NCBI RefSeq assembly: GCF_024713945.1
Contig: NC_134684.1
Coordinates: forward strand, 3,727,001 to 3,791,000
Origin: Dermatophagoides farinae
Taxonomy: Eukaryota > Arthropoda > Arachnida > Sarcoptiformes > Pyroglyphidae
Direction: 5' to 3'
DNA: 64,000 nt
Every line of letters begins with the position of its first letter. Position 1 is the stretch's first letter. The translations under genes were made by a program, and so were the position numbers. Below the pieces are notes generated by a model. That model worked only from the letters and a program-made list of their open reading frames with translations, had not been told where the DNA came from and searched no databases. Below, one piece after another: positions 58,932-64,000 of this stretch.

Positions 58932-61900
58932 ATTTCAATGAAACGATAAACAAAGACAAACATATCAACTTTATTTTTTTTCTGTCCAATCAAAAAAAAT
59001 TTTCCAGCCTTTATCGGTTTCAATTTGAACAATCTAACAAATTATTCCAATATATCTGATAATTAATTTTTTTTAACAATTTATTCTTGAATTAAAAATA
59101 AATTCTTTCTAAACAAAACAAAACAAAACAAAAAAGGCTTGGCCAGAATCCGATTTGGAATTTTTTTTCGAACGTTCACCATTATTCATTTTATTTCAAA
59201 TGAATAAAAATTTGGTTTTTTTCTTTATTTCGATGATGGTTATCCAGAATTCGAATATATTAACAGTTTTCTGGCTGATAACTTTCTGGTAGTTATCGTA
59301 TTATTGAATGTTTATCCCCGATTAACTTTTTTTTTGTAGTTTTCTCGCCTGATTATGATAATGCCCATTTGCTACATAGCATACTTATTCTGGAATAAAT
59401 CAGAATAAAACAATATGGATATCAGGAACTATTCAGGCATCATCATCATCATCATCATAAATATTCTCAATTCAAGCAGCTTAACCACTTATATATAACT
59501 AACACACATGCACTGCTATAATAATGTAGAAAATCGGTTCAAAATGAAAAAAAAAACAACAACAACAACCATATCATCAACCAAACAGTTTCTGGTGAAA
59601 AAAAATAACATGACCAGAAGTTTCAAAGAAAAAAAAATAACCAAATACAAGACGAGAGAAAAAAAAACGATATCATTATCATCCATTATGGAGAATGAGA
59701 AAATAAGACAAGTACTTCAAGTCGTCGTTGTTGTTGTTGTTGTTGTTATTGTTATTATCATCATCATCATTATTGTTTGGATCCAATTGTCCATTGACTA
59801 AACCGAAGACAACAACAACAACAACAGAATATAAAATAAAATAAAACGATGACAATGATGATATTGCCAATGATTAAAAATTTGGGAAGGTCGTCATGAT
59901 CATTCTGGGTGAACAACAAAGATGATGATATAATTCTGAAACATTTGAACACAATGGATATATCAATGAATGTAACAACAACAACAACAAAAAAAAAACA
60001 TTTGATGGTGTCTGTATTTAGAAACACAAAGAAATTCACCATCATTCCCCATTGTCTTCATCATCATTGTATTAATAGCTAGATTCTGGGACGGGTTCAA
60101 CATACACACACACACACAAGAAAAATACCAAAGACCCAGGATCAGACAGTATGAGTTTTTTTCTTTACTTTTTTTTCATTCATTACACACTATTTACAAA
60201 GTTACTACTTTTGTTTGTTTGTTAAAAAAGAATCCTATTCATTGCAGGTTTTATGATGGTTAATTAATACAAATTAAAACATCCAACAACAGAATTTTTG
60301 TACAAGCAAAATTCTCTGTGTATAATAGTATTCGACAATGATGATGATGATGATCATGTTTTTGTAATTCTTTGATGTGACAACTTTCTGTTTTGTTTAT
60401 CATTATTCTTTTTCATATTTTTTTTTTTGCTTTTGATTCTTTGTTTTGTCTTTTTACACTGTTTACTATTCAGAATTTTTTTTCTTCTGTATACGATCGT
60501 AATGATCTTTAATGATCTTCAACCATCATGGGTGTGCGGTTCATACCTACAATGTATGCACATGATGATGATGGTCATTGGGTTTGTGTGTTTTGGCAAA
60601 AGTTTTGAGTATGATGATCAGGATGACGATGTAACCTGATTTGTAAATGTTTAAACATCTTATTGTGTGGTCATGTAATATTTGGTTGTTTTTTTTCTGA
60701 GCGAGAATTTCAAGAAATTCACTTCTGGTGTGTGTGTGTGTGTGTTGGTGTGTGTTTACATACATACATTTGAATCTCTCGAGACAAATCTCATCTTTTT
60801 TTGGATGATGATGTCTATGTGAATGATTCACATTTGGTCATTTTAGATTTACTAGAAAATAAAACATTATTCAGAATGACCAACGATAACAACAACAACG
60901 AGAAAAAAATCTTTGGCTTTATTTTTTCGATTTTCAGTATTTTTTTTTTATTTTGTTTTCGGTAGCCATTTTGATTAGATCTAATCTATTTAGATTGAGT
61001 TTTCTTTTTTCTCTACATAATAATGTTTTCACAATGGTAGCAGCAGCAGATCGATCAATAAAAAATCTATAAAAATTGATTTTCAAGATCCACCAAATGA
61101 TCCACCAATCCAAATTGATGTTTTGTTTGTTTGTTTGTTCATTTTTACGTTTTTTCTTCAATGAATTGATTTGATCATGATTCAATGATTAATGGTAACT
61201 GAATGTTTTTGTTGGAAGAATAAAAAAGAAAATTTGAAAATTCAATGAAAAAAAAAGAAACTACAACTGTCCATCCATCCGCCCATTGTTATCTGGACAA
61301 AAATAAAAACAAATGGTCAATAATGAAAACGATACACATGGACACTTTGATTGTGGATTCATTTCACACAAAGGTAGAATATTCTTACATCAAGAAAGAA
61401 TGAAACAAACAAACAAACAAAAAACGATTAATGTGACCAGAGAATACAATCAAAAGAGCAAAATGCACATTCAAACACACACGTAGTGCTCCAGAGATCA
61501 TTCGAAAAGAAAGTCAATAACTTATTTTGCACAACAATAGACACATTGTCACAGCGAAAAACGCGAAAACGAAAAAATAAATGACAGTTTTGTTTTCTCA
61601 ACATTAAACGATTAATGTTTTTTTTTTGGCCAATATATATCTATTTTTCACCAAAAAACAAAAAACAAAACAAAAAATAAAAGACACCAAAAACCATAAA
61701 AACAATCAGGCCATCGAATACAAATAACAACAACAACAACAACAAAACCAATTGGAATCATCATCACTGATGATATCACTTGAAAACGAAAAAAAAAGGC
61801 AAGTATCGACAAAAGTCAAACTATATTATATTATACTATACTATACCGCGCTAAAAACATTGATGCTAATAATACAATACTGACATACAATTTATTGAGT

Positions 61901-64000
61901 CATTTGTCTTTCTTCATTCTCATCGAACTCGAACTCGAACTCGAAACAAACAAATAAACAAATAAACAATGGATGAAGAAACAGAAACAAAACAAAACAA
62001 AAAAAAACAGTGAGCTAAAATCATCAAATGAAAGAATATTCTTTTTCTTTTATTTTTTTCCTACGAAAATTTTTACTGTTTTGGCGGCAGAAAAAGAAAT
62101 TTCTTTGCAAAGAAATCATCATCATCATCATCATCATCAATATCATATCAGAGGTTTGAATTTAAATTTAAATTAGCTTATTATTTGTTTTGTTTTGTTT
62201 GCTGCTGCTGTTGTGTAGATAAAATAAGTTTTCTACCCAGTTGTTTATCATCATCATCATCATATATATCATGATGATGCGTGTTGTGAATGTTTGACAC
62301 AAGGCCATAATAATATCAATGCAATGTATACCATAACCAGAAATAACCAGAGAGAAAAAATCATTGTCATTCTAGTAAAAAAAAAAATTCAGTTTCGGTT
62401 TTAGCAATCATTATTATTATTATATAACGACAATCTCTGTTTCTTTTTTCTCTTTCTCTCTGGATCATTCCATATTATTTGTTTGTTTCTTATGTGTGTG
62501 TGTGTGTATTCATTTTATATACTGTCGAATACAATACCGATGACAATCAATCTTTGGATTTAAAACTAACAGTAACAAACAACAACAACGACAACGACAA
62601 TAGTGAGAAACCTAAAGAAAAAGGGGATTTTTGTATTCCTGTAGTAACGAAATGAAGAAATAAAATTGGAAAAAAACAAACAGAAAAAAAAACAATAATA
62701 AATGAAAATTATTTGCATTTTGGATTTTGTTCGTTTTGGCAAATTGCAATAATAATAATGATGATGATGGTAATGGATGGTGTGGATCAGCAAGCAACAT
62801 GACAATTTTTTTTTTATTCTGGTTGTTTGCAACCATATTACATGTCATTGTTATTTGGTTGTAAGTAACCACTAAAAACCATCAAGAATTGTATGTATAA
62901 AAGAAATGACGAAAATCATCTGTATTCAATTTTCGGTGACACATATATAGTCAAATTTTTTATCATTCAAATCAGAATTAGTGTGTTTAAGCTAGGATCT
63001 AAACAATGTGTGTAGTGATAGTCTAGACACATAAGGAATTATTGGAGAGAAAAATAAAAATTTCATTCCACTGTGATGTGATGATCGCGCACATACAAGA
63101 GAGAGAGAGAACAATTTCCAATTGACCGGAAAAAACAGAACCAGAATAAAAAAAAATCAAATTGTTCATCTATAGATTTTTTTAGAACAAATGAACACAT
63201 TTATCATCATGATTACATCAGATCCAGAGAAAATGAAAATCAAAAAAAAAAATGAAATAAAATGAAATAAAATGGAATTACCGACCAAATTTTCTTGCAA
63301 TCAAGTTGATAACCATCATCATCATCACCACTGTCTATTAAGATCACTATATAATCTTGGTAATTGGCAATCAAAATTCTTCATGATGATCAAGTTAATC
63401 GTAAATTTATAAAAAAAAAAATCTTATTACTGCAATACGGATTTTCAGTTATTTTCTATGGTCAAAAATCCGACAACAATTCGATCGAATTTGTTTTTTG
63501 TTTTGTTTTTTACCATTTTCATTTCATGATAATGATAATGGGATGGAATTATCTTCTTTTTTTTAAAAAAAAAACTTGAAATTGTAAAATTATAATAGCA
63601 GAGACAGAGAGATAATTCAAGTCATCATTTTCTTGATACTTCATAACACTCAGACGCCAGATATTTTTGATAACATCGGCCAGTATTTATAATGTAAAAA
63701 CTTTAAATGTTTTTGTTTCAGCAACAATAATGGACAATATCATCATCATCATCTTGTTTTGATTTTGTTTGGATTGATGGAAAAATTTGTAGAAAAAAAA
63801 TAATCATCATTCTCAATGTTGCTGCCATTGAAACAAAAAATGTAGCTCTGTCTGTCTCAAATTCCATGTGTGTCTGTTCTGGAAAGATCACAAATCAATA
63901 GACAATTATCATCACCACTGCCCCATCAACGATAAACAAACAAACATTAAATTGATTGCAATAATGTGAAAAGAAATTCGAGAAAAACAATCAAACAACA
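58932..64000. other. Gene-free DNA at the right end
   Basis: After the TraB 3' untranslated region I find no supportable exon. Contents are (CAA)n, (ATC)n and (GT)n blocks, a (CTCGAA)n run near 61925-61945 and GA-rich patches. If the SYK-like gene extends further right, this could be part of one of its introns on the minus strand. A possible 54-base mini-exon at 63290-63343 is too weak to call. Confidence 0.5.
59097..59102 (+). terminator. Poly(A) signal of the TraB gene
   Basis: AATAAA lies 166 bases after the stop codon, a suitable position for the 3' end of this transcript. Confidence 0.45.

Noticed and set aside
63290-63343. A 54-base minus-strand mini-exon flanked by AG and GTAATT
   Set aside because: Its translation includes an Asp run from a GAT repeat and shows no SH2 similarity.

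Overview
This is a stretch of nuclear DNA from an animal with a very AT-rich genome that is saturated with simple repeats: (ATC/GAT)n, (TTG/CAA)n, (GT/AC)n and long A or T runs. The genes have many short GT-AG introns (mostly 52-95 bp), and their proteins carry long runs of Gln, Asn, His and Ser. A SYK/ZAP-70-type tyrosine kinase and a mitochondrial methionyl-tRNA formyltransferase make it metazoan. The compact genes, very AT-rich DNA and triplet-repeat style most resemble an astigmatid mite such as a dust or scab mite. That last step is inference; no marker sequence proves the species.

Layout, left to right. From 1 to 6763 there is repeat-rich DNA with no supportable gene. 6764-7679 (minus) is the 5' coding exon of a Gln/His-rich protein, apparently frameshifted, whose remaining exons lie outside the window or are unrecognisable. 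11294-12955 (minus) is an intronless gene for a 553-residue CHOP-like bZIP protein. About 22.6 kb (12956-35599) then shows no coding signal and includes a perfect 197-bp (CT)n tract. The dense part follows: MTFMT (35600-37041, plus, five exons, one frame break) and AMP deaminase (38483-41323, plus, eight exons). Converging on AMP deaminase is a SYK-family kinase gene (41940 to at least 52622, minus, eight exons seen, 5' end missing). A TraB-domain gene (56927-58931, plus, six exons) follows, and the last 5 kb again looks empty.

The genes do not form one pathway. MTFMT supports mitochondrial translation initiation, AMP deaminase purine nucleotide balance, the SYK-like kinase receptor-proximal tyrosine signalling, and the TraB protein probably a mitochondrial outer-membrane role. 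The bZIP protein resembles stress-response factors. The most unusual object is the SYK-like kinase. Eight phase-consistent exons join the tail of an SH2 domain to a complete kinase domain through a linker of roughly 1,000 residues that is mostly low complexity. The linker has several Cys clusters and one large exon with no tyrosine.
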